5,314 nucleotides of DNA from an uncultured Bacteroidales bacterium (GTDB lineage Bacteria; Bacteroidota; Bacteroidia; Bacteroidales; Paludibacteraceae), in contig CAIQOG010000342.1 in NCBI GenBank assembly GCA_903873355.1, positions 1 through 5,314 on the forward strand, in the 5' to 3' direction. This document shows positions 1 to 5,079 of this stretch, in pieces (position 1 is the first letter of the stretch; each line of letters opens with the position of its first letter). The translations under genes were made by a program, and so were the position numbers. The notes under the pieces are model-generated. The model had not been told where the DNA came from, did no database searches, and saw only the letters and a program-made list of their open reading frames with translations.

Positions 1-414
1 AATTGGTTCAATGTTGAGTCTTGACAGTTCAGGTTTGTCTTTATCTATGTCGTATATTAATATAAACCTTAAGCTGTCACATTTTAGATAGTATTCATAA
101 ATATAAGCGATTTGATCAGCTCCACCAATAGCCTTCATAGTACAAAAATCAACAAATTTTCCTTTTCTGTTTCTCCAATCACAGTTAAGTTTGATTCCTT
201 CTAAGCTTTGTCTTAATTGTGTTTGGTTTGGGAAGTTTTTTTTTGGAAATTCTTTATAAACAATTTCCTTGTCAAGATTCTCAATTATAAATTTAGAATT
301 GTCTTCAGCGAGTTTGACTTTCTCCATTTTTTTTGAAATGTTGTAGGAAATTATTCCACCAATAATTACAAAAACTAATACGATAATCCCAAGTACTTTA
401 AATGTTTTTTTCAT
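1..414 (-). CDS. Membrane-anchored hypothetical protein, C-terminus cut by window edge
   Basis: An open frame runs from an ATG at 414-412 without a stop to the left edge, giving 138 visible residues. Residues 1-6 are basic (MKKTFK). They are followed by a hydrophobic stretch at about 7-23 (LGIIVLVFVIIGGIISY), then a lysine-rich juxtamembrane part (SKKMEKVK) and a soluble domain. This suggests a type II membrane anchor or an uncleaved signal, with the domain outside the cytoplasm; no lipobox is visible. The soluble part has three cysteines (78, 91, 112) and patterns such as NCDWRNRKGKFVDFC, followed by alternating hydrophobic residues (RFILIYDID) typical of a beta strand. I do not recognise the family and propose no function. 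A good -7 box lies about 96 bases upstream (510-517). Reality as a gene is likely, given codon-like composition over the whole frame and the plausible N-terminus. Confidence 0.72.
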   Translation of the reverse strand, partial: MKKTFKVLGIIVLVFVIIGGIISYNISKKMEKVKLAEDNSKFIIENLDKEIVYKEFPKKNFPNQTQLRQSLEGIKLNCDWRNRKGKFVDFCTMKAIGGADQIAYIYEYYLKCDSLRFILIYDIDKDKPELSRLNIEPI

Positions 415-512
415 GTTTTTTTATAATATTCCAATATAGATGTGTATGTGTAATTAACTGCCCATATTTCAGCTTTAGGAGTCGTTCTAATGTTAGTTTT
501 TTCTTCTTGCAA
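415..512 (-). other. Short protein-like frame overlapping the next start codon by ATGA; possible gene remnant or small ORF
   Basis: Reading the minus strand upstream of the gene at 1-414, one frame is open from just after a TAG (524-522) to a TGA at 413-411, which overlaps the ATG at 414-412 as ATGA. Its last residues read TPKAEIWAVNYTYTSILEYY followed by KKT, which looks protein-like. The only start-like codon is a TTG at 512-510, and this falls inside the predicted -7 box. Translation from the mRNA that this box would produce is therefore doubtful. Upstream of the TAG, the same frame has ATG-TTT-ATT-AAA-AAA, so one nonsense codon separates it from a possible start. It could be a decayed gene end, a coupled small ORF, or chance in AT-rich DNA. 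Chance cannot be excluded over about 30 codons. Confidence 0.22.
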
Positions 513-521
513 ATATAAAAA
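501..521 (-). promoter_or_regulatory. Bacteroidota-type promoter, -7 box TATATTTG, for the gene at 1-414
   Basis: On the minus strand, 517-510 reads TATATTTG, a full match to the Bacteroidota -7 consensus TAnnTTTG. It is flanked by TTTT upstream and CAAGAAGAA downstream. The -33 element is weak: ATG rather than TTG at a 19-base spacing. The box and its flanks (501-521) match the second promoter at 2069-2089 in 20 of 21 positions. Transcription would start near 505, giving a leader of about 90 bases for the gene at 1-414. Confidence 0.6.
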
Positions 522-570
522 CTATTTTTTAATAAACATAAAAAACCGACTGAAAATTAAGTATCAATTT

Positions 571-660
571 AATGCAGGAATGTCGTCCCTCACTAACGGG
601 TTTAACCCCTGCTTCTTTTATTTTTATTGTCACAGGTTGTAGAACTGCACCAGCGGGGGC
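571..660. repeat. GC-rich palindromic patch, possible REP-like repeat remnant
   Basis: This patch stands out from strongly AT-rich flanks. It contains an outer inverted pair GCAGG (574-578) and CCTGC (608-612), a palindrome GGGTTTAACCC (598-608), and on the minus strand GGGACGACATTCC (590-578), which can fold as GGGA/TTCC with one G-T pair. A further G-rich run, GCGGGGGC, lies at 653-660. The GGG-TTTA-CCC core resembles the GGGGCTTTAGCCC unit of the palindrome cluster at 2209-2358, followed in both by TG and a CTT-containing stretch, but similarity is limited to this core. It lies downstream of the gene ending at 697, so it might also serve as an mRNA 3'-end structure. It is assigned as a repeat by appearance only. 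Confidence 0.35.
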
Positions 661-677
661 ATTTTAAATTCACTACT

Positions 678-697
678 AAACAAAAGTATTTTTGTTT
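678..697. terminator. Weak AT-rich hairpin at the 3' end of the exported-protein gene
   Basis: AAACAAAA (678-685) pairs with TTTTGTTT (690-697) around a 4-base loop. It touches the stop codon of the minus-strand gene ending at 697. The stem is perfect over 8 pairs but has only one G-C pair, and no U-run follows on the minus strand. It is at best a weak terminator or 3'-end stabilising structure, and it may be coincidental. Confidence 0.2.
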
Positions 698-1167
698 TAA
701 TTTCCCTGAATTTTCAGTTTGACTAAATCCTTAATAATGCTATTTTTAGAGAAACTCAATACGATGAGGGTATTGCCTTTTACAATGATTTCGTCGGGGT
801 GTTCATTGTTTGGATGCTTCGCTTCCCAAATATAATCCTGAGCAAATATTTTTGCTTTATCAACCGACTCGTTGAATAGAAAAAAGTAAACAGTTCCCTT
901 CTCATTTGGTGATTTTATCGACTGACATTTCTTTTCGAGTACTTTGATTTTCAAAAATTTTGAATACAATTCAATCTTATTATACAGCGAGGAGGCCTTA
1001 ATGTCGTAAGAAATATCGTAATCAAGGAGTATATAATCAGTTGGTAAATCAGATTTGACAAGCATTAAAGTGGAATCAATTTTTCCTGAAACCGATTTTA
1101 TTGAATCTTCGCTAAATGCTGATAATGAAGTAACCAGGAAGATTACCGACAAAGCAAATGTTTTCAT
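697..1167 (-). CDS. Small exported hypothetical protein, second gene of a two-gene unit
   Basis: The frame encodes 156 residues from an ATG at 1167-1165. Residues 1-19 form a typical Sec signal peptide: MKTF, a hydrophobic core ALSVIFLVTSL, then SAFS. Cleavage is likely near residues 17-19, leaving a mature part of about 137 residues. The mature part is mixed alpha/beta in character, rich in lysine and isoleucine, has a single cysteine (81), and ends in strand-like segments (DEIIVKGNTLIVLSF). No lipobox, C-terminal sorting domain or further membrane segment is visible. I recognise no family. It starts 15 bases after the stop of the lipoprotein gene on the same strand with no promoter-like box between, so the two are probably co-transcribed and may act together in the periplasm or cell envelope; this is inference. 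The bases before the start are A-rich (ACAATAAATT), as expected for Bacteroidota. Confidence 0.8.
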   Translation of the reverse strand: MKTFALSVIFLVTSLSAFSEDSIKSVSGKIDSTLMLVKSDLPTDYILLDYDISYDIKASSLYNKIELYSKFLKIKVLEKKCQSIKSPNEKGTVYFFLFNESVDKAKIFAQDYIWEAKHPNNEHPDEIIVKGNTLIVLSFSKNSIIKDLVKLKIQGN

Positions 1168-1182
1168 AATTTATTGTATTCT

Positions 1183-2037
1183 TTACTCAAATTTAATCAC
1201 TACACCCACACCATTCGGTACCAGAGCCAAATTCATTTCGTATTTTAAAGGGGCATACATCGACTGTGAATTGCCTGAATTGTATATGTCAACCGCTCTT
1301 TTTAGCTTGTTTTCTGCAGAACTTAGGATTGGTAATGAAACAACAATAATTCCTGCACCAATCCCGGCAAGAGCTAAGTTTGGTTGTCTGCCATACAAAA
1401 GCGGTCCAAGTCCGTATCCAATGCAAAAACCACCTGCAAAACCCAATACATTCAAAAAGCCAGATGTGCCTTTTGCAGATTTGTAGAGTTCGGTCGATAG
1501 ATTGTTCTTTTCTAAGAAGGTGCCCAACTGGCTAAGCGACAGCATTTCTCCCTTGTATTTGTATTGATAACCCATTGGCTTTTTTATTATTTCAATGGTG
1601 TCTTTAGCTACTGCTTGAGTTTGAGCCTGAATATTATCGGGTTTTGGAGCTAAGCTTGAAATGATAAATTTTTCGCGTGGAAAATCAGATTTATAAATAT
1701 TGGTCGAAATCCGGTGGCAGGAACTATAGAAATCAGGTGTAAGATGATTAATAATGCAGATCATGTTTCCTCCTATTTTTCGCGCTTCTGCCTTTGCCGC
1801 ATTTAATACTGTGTCGTAACTGCAATTAGTTGTAAAACCGCTATCGCCCACATCTACTTTTCCCAGTAACTCTGCTGTTGGTGGTACATCGCGCAATGAT
1901 AACAAAACTTGTATTTCCTGCGACTGATCAACCGGAGGGTAAGTTTTCTGAATGGAAGTGCTGATGCGTGCTGAACATGAGCTCAACAACAATGTAAGAT
2001 TGATTAAATAAAAAAGTGTTTTTTGCATACGAATCAT
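1183..2037 (-). CDS. Lipoprotein with RcsF/YbjQ-like Cys domain and hydrophobic C-terminal segments
   Basis: From the chosen ATG (2037-2035) the protein has 284 residues; a second ATG at 2028 would give 281. It begins with a lipoprotein signal peptide: basic MIRMQK, a hydrophobic core FYLINLTLLL, and the lipobox LSSC with the lipidated cysteine at 21. Residues about 55-117 read as beta-alpha-beta (ELLGKVDVGDSGF, NCSYDTVLNAAKAEARKIGGN, MICIIN) and carry cysteines at 72, 94 and 107. This resembles the RcsF/YbjQ-like envelope fold by pattern only. Residues 155-190 contain YQYKYKGEMLSLSQLGTFLE, followed by two glycine-rich hydrophobic segments at about 193-217 and 220-240, then a strand-like end (GVGVVIKF). 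I do not know its function; a cell-envelope role is likely. The frame stays open to an ATG at 2130, but a -7 box at 2078-2085 and the signal peptide argue against that start. It heads a unit with the exported protein downstream. Confidence 0.85.
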   Translation of the reverse strand: MIRMQKTLFYLINLTLLLSSCSARISTSIQKTYPPVDQSQEIQVLLSLRDVPPTAELLGKVDVGDSGFTTNCSYDTVLNAAKAEARKIGGNMICIINHLTPDFYSSCHRISTNIYKSDFPREKFIISSLAPKPDNIQAQTQAVAKDTIEIIKKPMGYQYKYKGEMLSLSQLGTFLEKNNLSTELYKSAKGTSGFLNVLGFAGGFCIGYGLGPLLYGRQPNLALAGIGAGIIVVSLPILSSAENKLKRAVDIYNSGNSQSMYAPLKYEMNLALVPNGVGVVIKFE

Positions 2038-2068
2038 TTTTTGTTTTGAATTATATTTTGACTCTGAA

Positions 2069-2089
2069 TTCTTTTTGCAAATATAAAAA
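2069..2089 (-). promoter_or_regulatory. Bacteroidota-type promoter, -7 box TATATTTG, for the lipoprotein unit
   Basis: On the minus strand, 2085-2078 reads TATATTTG, a full match to TAnnTTTG, within TTTT-TATATTTG-CAAAAAGAA. No convincing TTG -33 element is seen at 19-20 bases. Transcription would start near 2073, leaving a leader of about 35 bases with AAAACAAAAA directly before the ATG at 2037. Its position inside the longer open frame decides the start of the lipoprotein gene. Confidence 0.6.
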
Positions 2090-2208
2090 AAACGATTGAA
2101 ATTTACTAACTCCGTTTTGCCGGATAACATTTTATTTAAATGAGTATTCGCAATTAATGCATTATTTATATAATTATCTGTATTTTATGTTTTATTGAGC
2201 TGTTATTT

Positions 2209-2358
2209 AGGGGCGTAGCCCGGAAATCTTCGTAGCATAATGAAATGATACGAACAAAGGGGCTTTAGCCCTGACATCTTAAATTCTGGATTTCAGGGCT
2301 ATGCCCCTCAATTTCCAAATTTTATATTATTCTACGAAGATTTCAGGGCTACACCCTT
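2209..2358. repeat. Four-unit REP/BIME-like palindrome cluster
   Basis: Four short hairpins of the form GGGC-nnn(n)-GCCC lie in order forward, forward, reverse, reverse. Unit A (2209-2236) and unit D (2331-2358, reversed) match in 24 of 28 positions and share TAGCCC, GAAATCTTCGTAG. Unit B (2258-2281) reads AGGGGCTTTAGCCC then TGACATCTTA. Unit C (2290-2308, reversed) reads AGGGGCATAGCCC then TGAAAT. B and C pair across 2258-2308 and A and D pair outside them, so the whole element can fold into one long nested hairpin. The layout is that of REP/BIME elements, which are non-autonomous repeats moved by RAYT (REP-associated tyrosine) transposases. No transposase gene is in the window, and copies elsewhere in the genome cannot be seen from here. 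It might also affect transcription of the flanking divergent genes. Confidence 0.75.
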
Positions 2359-2432
2359 CTTTTTCAAAATCAAATAATTTAATACTGCTCTGCATACTTT
2401 GCGGATAATCATTATATTTTATTATAAATGCT

Positions 2433-2440
2433 TACTTTTG
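2433..2440 (+). promoter_or_regulatory. Bacteroidota-type -7 box TACTTTTG for the GSCFA gene
   Basis: TACTTTTG matches TAnnTTTG exactly and lies 24 bases before the ATG at 2465. No good TTG is found at the -33 position. Transcription would start near 2445, giving a leader of about 20 bases that is A-rich (CAAAAAAAACACAAGT). It also argues that the in-frame TTG at 2399 is not the start. Confidence 0.5.
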
Positions 2441-2464
2441 TCCTTTGACAAAAAAAACACAAGT

Positions 2465-3418
2465 ATGAACTTCCAAACAAAGGTAGAAATTCCGTCCAGC
2501 GACCTGAAAATTACTTACGAAGATAGTATAATGACGCTGGGTTCATGTTTTGCAGAAAACATTGGTCGGAAATTGCAACAAGTGTATTTCGAAACGGATA
2601 TAAACCCTTTTGGTGTTCTTTACAACCCGATTTCGATAAGCAATAGTATCCGGCTTTTATTGAAAAATAAACCATTTAAAACAACTGATTTATTTGAAAA
2701 CAGGGGTTTGTGGCAAAGTTTTTCGCATAGCAGTTTGTTTTCAGCTACAACTTCTGTACAATGTCTTGAAAATATTAATGTACGTTTTCAAAAGGCGGCT
2801 AATACACTTCAAAAGACTAATTATTTATTGATTACTTTTGGTACTGCCTGGGTTTTCGAAGATAAAGAGAGTGGGAGTGTGGTATCCAATTGTCACAAAT
2901 TACCGGCTGATAATTTTACCAGGCGAAGGCTTACCGTGGATGAGATAGTTACTGAATACTCAAAACTAATAAACGAATTAATTGATAAACTGCCTGACTT
3001 AAAACTAATCTTTAGCGTCAGTCCGATACGACACTGGAAAGACGGAGCGCACGAGAATAATTTGAATAAAAGCATTTTACTTCTTGCTATTGAAGCGCTA
3101 CAGAACCAATTTCCGAATGTCGGCTATTTTCCAGCGTACGAAATTCAGATGGACGAACTGCGCGATTACCGCTTTTATGCTTCCGATATGCTTCATCCGT
3201 CGGATGTGGCGATTGAGTATATTTGGAAACGATTTTCGGATACTTATTTCGATTCCACTACTACTGCCACTTGTAAGGAAATTGAACAATTATCGGCTGA
3301 TCTGGCTCATCGACCGCTTTTCCCCGAGTCGGAAGAATACCGAAAATTCCAATTGCATATCAATCAAAAACTGGCCGATTTAAAAAGAAAATATCCTTTT
3401 TTGGATACAAGATTATAA
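2465..3418 (+). CDS. GSCFA-family protein (SGNH-hydrolase-like)
   Basis: The product has 317 residues from the ATG at 2465. The family-naming motif GSCFAENIG is at 26-34. Other conserved-looking blocks are NPFGVLYNP (47-55), LLITFGTAWVFE (121-132), IFSVSPIRHW (182-191) and ASDMLHPSD (239-247). GSCFA proteins are placed in the SGNH/GDSL hydrolase clan. By analogy Ser27 would be the nucleophile, and Asp241 and His244 (D-x-x-H) the rest of the triad. The visible spacing supports an intact active site, but the substrate is not established. There is no signal peptide or membrane segment, so the protein is probably cytoplasmic. The frame extends upstream to a TTG at 2399, but a -7 box at 2433-2440 and the motif position favour 2465. 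It is transcribed alone and converges on exuT. Family assignment is firm; activity is inferred. Confidence 0.93.
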   Translation: MNFQTKVEIPSSDLKITYEDSIMTLGSCFAENIGRKLQQVYFETDINPFGVLYNPISISNSIRLLLKNKPFKTTDLFENRGLWQSFSHSSLFSATTSVQCLENINVRFQKAANTLQKTNYLLITFGTAWVFEDKESGSVVSNCHKLPADNFTRRRLTVDEIVTEYSKLINELIDKLPDLKLIFSVSPIRHWKDGAHENNLNKSILLLAIEALQNQFPNVGYFPAYEIQMDELRDYRFYASDMLHPSDVAIEYIWKRFSDTYFDSTTTATCKEIEQLSADLAHRPLFPESEEYRKFQLHINQKLADLKRKYPFLDTRL

Positions 3419-3450
3419 AAAAAGTCCCGACACGAAGAACGGTCGGGACT
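3416..3450 (-). terminator. Intrinsic terminator of the eda-exuT unit
   Basis: AGTCCCGAC (3423-3431) pairs perfectly with GTCGGGACT (3442-3450) around a 10-base loop. On the minus strand the stem is followed by a run of T (3423-3417), a classic intrinsic terminator 31 bases after the exuT stop. On the plus strand the bases after the stem are CTTACTCG, so it should work poorly for the convergent GSCFA gene. The T-run overlaps the GSCFA stop codon (3416-3418). Confidence 0.88.
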
Positions 3451-3480
3451 CTTACTCGATTTAATCAAACTATCAAACTA

Positions 3481-5022
3481 TTATAAATCGGTAATTACAG
3501 TATGTTTTGGAACTAACACTTTCATAATAGACCAGGCAATAAGATATGCCAACGCACAGGTTGTGAACATAATGCCATAAGCCACAGATACATTCGTAGA
3601 AATAAGGTGTCTGGCCTGTTCAAACATGGCGGTATTTGTCGGATCAACCATCACTTCTTTCAGGTTGTCAATTTTTACTTTTTCAAGTGGAATAGCTTGT
3701 GTAGCTTTTATTAAGCCATCTTTACTGGCTTGCATAATACCCATGATGCGGTATTTATCTTCCAGACCTCCGGCAAGGAGTTGAACAAGCACACCGCCTA
3801 AACCTCCGGCAGCAGCACCGATACCGGTAACTGAACCAACAGCCTTTTTAGGAAACATATCCGAAACGGTAGTAAACAGGTTAGCCGACCATGCCTGATG
3901 TGCAGCTCCGGCAATACTGATAATGGCTACAGCAGCTACAATACCATATCCTGCAGCAACCCACTGTGTACTCACTAACAAAAGAGGAGCAAAGGCTATC
4001 ATTAATAAAGCCGTCATACGGGCTCTGTAAGTTTGCCAGCCTTTATTCATAAAGGTCATAGGAATTGAGCCACCATAAACCGAACCGATAATGGCTATAC
4101 CATACACGATAAAAGTTGAAATCATAACGGTATGCTTGGTTTCAACCGGACTCATGCCCACGCAGAATTGCTGTTTGATGTAAGTTGGTAACCAAAACAG
4201 TAAGAACCACCAGATACCATCGGTCATAAATTTCCCGGCTACAAATGCCCAGGTTTGCTTGTATGTAAGCATTTTATACCAGGGAACTTTTACAACTGGT
4301 GCAGCAGGGTCAACTACAGGAACGGCTTCATCATCGGCATGAATATAATCGTATTCAGCCTGATTGATTTTGCCTTTTCCCAACATGAATTTAGGCGTGT
4401 TATACAATTTACTCCAGAAAAACAACCACAAGAAACCTACTAAACCCGTGATAATAAATGCCATTTGCCATCCGTGGAAAATACCGAGAAACAGTCCGTT
4501 TCCTTCGTTAGGATTCCATGCTGCTAAAATAACAGGAATAATTAACGCGCAAATCATTGCACCAATGTTAGATCCGGAATTGAAAATACCGGTTGCTAAT
4601 GCACGTTCTTTCTTAGGAAACCATTCGGCTACAGTTTTAATAGATGCCGGGAAGTTTCCTGATTCACCTGCGCCGAAAATACCTCTGGCTGCAATCTGAC
4701 CAAAAAGACTTTTTCCAACAAATGCACTTGCCATACCGGCCAACGACCATATGATAAGTGAAGCAGCTAATCCGATTTTTGTTCCAATTTTGTCGATAAT
4801 AAATCCGGCAAACAAAGTGAAACCTGCATAAAATGCTGTAAATACAGAAGTTAAGATTGAAAAATCAGTAGATGACCAACCAAAACCATCAGTTGAACAA
4901 AAGTAATCTTTCAGATATCCGATTACATTTCTGTCCATGTAATTAATCGTTGTGGAGAAAAGAAGTAAACTGACGATGGTCCAACGGTAACCGGTCATTT
5001 TTTCTGCTGTGGATTTTGACAT
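3481..5022 (-). CDS. exuT: Hexuronate transporter, MFS anion:cation symporter family
   Basis: This 513-residue polytopic protein takes up hexuronates (glucuronate/galacturonate) across the inner membrane, probably by proton symport. Family signatures are clear: INYMDRNVIGYL at the end of helix 1 (26-37), the MFS motif-A-like stretch GFIIDKIGTKIG (73-84) after helix 2, RGIFGAGESGNFPA (113-126) then EWFPKKERALATGIFNSGSNIGA (133-155), TWAFVAGKFMTDGIWWF with FWLPTY (257-281), and WSANLFTTVSDMFP (378-391) with KAVGSVTGIGAAAGGLGG. Two hydrophilic stretches stand out: the central loop (about 206-250) and an extra loop of about 55 residues between the last two or three helices (about 420-475), which makes it longer than enterobacterial ExuT. 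The ATG at 5022 is preceded by AATAAAATATTTT without Shine-Dalgarno; M9 (4998) is an alternative. It lies 57 bases downstream of eda on the same strand, so the pair probably forms the end of a hexuronate operon whose promoter is outside the window. The exact sugar is inferred. Confidence 0.92.
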   Translation of the reverse strand: MSKSTAEKMTGYRWTIVSLLLFSTTINYMDRNVIGYLKDYFCSTDGFGWSSTDFSILTSVFTAFYAGFTLFAGFIIDKIGTKIGLAASLIIWSLAGMASAFVGKSLFGQIAARGIFGAGESGNFPASIKTVAEWFPKKERALATGIFNSGSNIGAMICALIIPVILAAWNPNEGNGLFLGIFHGWQMAFIITGLVGFLWLFFWSKLYNTPKFMLGKGKINQAEYDYIHADDEAVPVVDPAAPVVKVPWYKMLTYKQTWAFVAGKFMTDGIWWFLLFWLPTYIKQQFCVGMSPVETKHTVMISTFIVYGIAIIGSVYGGSIPMTFMNKGWQTYRARMTALLMIAFAPLLLVSTQWVAAGYGIVAAVAIISIAGAAHQAWSANLFTTVSDMFPKKAVGSVTGIGAAAGGLGGVLVQLLAGGLEDKYRIMGIMQASKDGLIKATQAIPLEKVKIDNLKEVMVDPTNTAMFEQARHLISTNVSVAYGIMFTTCALAYLIAWSIMKVLVPKHTVITDL

Positions 5023-5032
5023 AAAATATTTT

Positions 5033-5074
5033 ATTAATGGTTAGTGATTAATGGTTAATGATTAATGGTTAATG
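5033..5074. repeat. 14-base tandem repeat, three copies, between eda and exuT
   Basis: ATTAATGGTTAGTG (5033-5046) is followed by two identical copies of ATTAATGGTTAATG (5047-5060 and 5061-5074), differing from the first by one base. The array fills most of the 57-base spacer between the eda stop and the exuT start. On the minus strand it reads CATTAACCATTAAT repeatedly. Copy number may vary by slippage and could change the spacing and structure of the leader before exuT. Function is unknown. Confidence 0.85.
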
Positions 5075-5079
5075 ATAAA

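Larger units (their letters stand above)
2131..2464. other. Non-coding gap between divergent genes
   Basis: This 334-base stretch separates the minus-strand lipoprotein gene from the plus-strand GSCFA gene. Its left end (2131-2208) is very AT-rich and I see nothing in it. The centre holds the palindrome cluster (2209-2358), and the right end holds the promoter of the GSCFA gene (2433-2440). No credible coding frame or structured RNA with a known signature was recognised. Confidence 0.7.

Noticed and set aside
598..608. Integron attC-like core (GTTAAAC on the minus strand)
   Set aside because: Only one 7-base core is present; no matching second core or R''/L''-type arrangement, and the neighbouring genes have their own promoters.
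1055..1486. Plus-strand frame of 143 codons
   Set aside because: It lies opposite two well-supported minus-strand genes with signal peptides, and its product has no signal, motif or promoter of its own.
2209..2358. Rho-independent terminator pair or riboswitch
   Set aside because: No T-runs follow the hairpins, no known riboswitch pattern is recognised, and the repeated tail sequence fits a dispersed repeat better.
2399..2464. N-terminal extension of the GSCFA gene from a TTG
   Set aside because: The extension overlaps the -7 box at 2433-2440, and the family motif sits at the usual distance from the ATG at 2465.
2893..3383. Small frames inside the GSCFA gene on both strands
   Set aside because: They are shadows of a gene with clear family motifs; no start signals or protein features support them.
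3464..3479. Two direct copies of ATCAAACT
   Set aside because: Two short AT-rich copies in a 3' spacer are expected by chance.
4255..4699. Plus-strand frames inside exuT
   Set aside because: They run antisense to a clear MFS transporter and have no protein-family features.
5033..5074. CRISPR array
   Set aside because: The units are 14-base direct tandem copies with no spacers.
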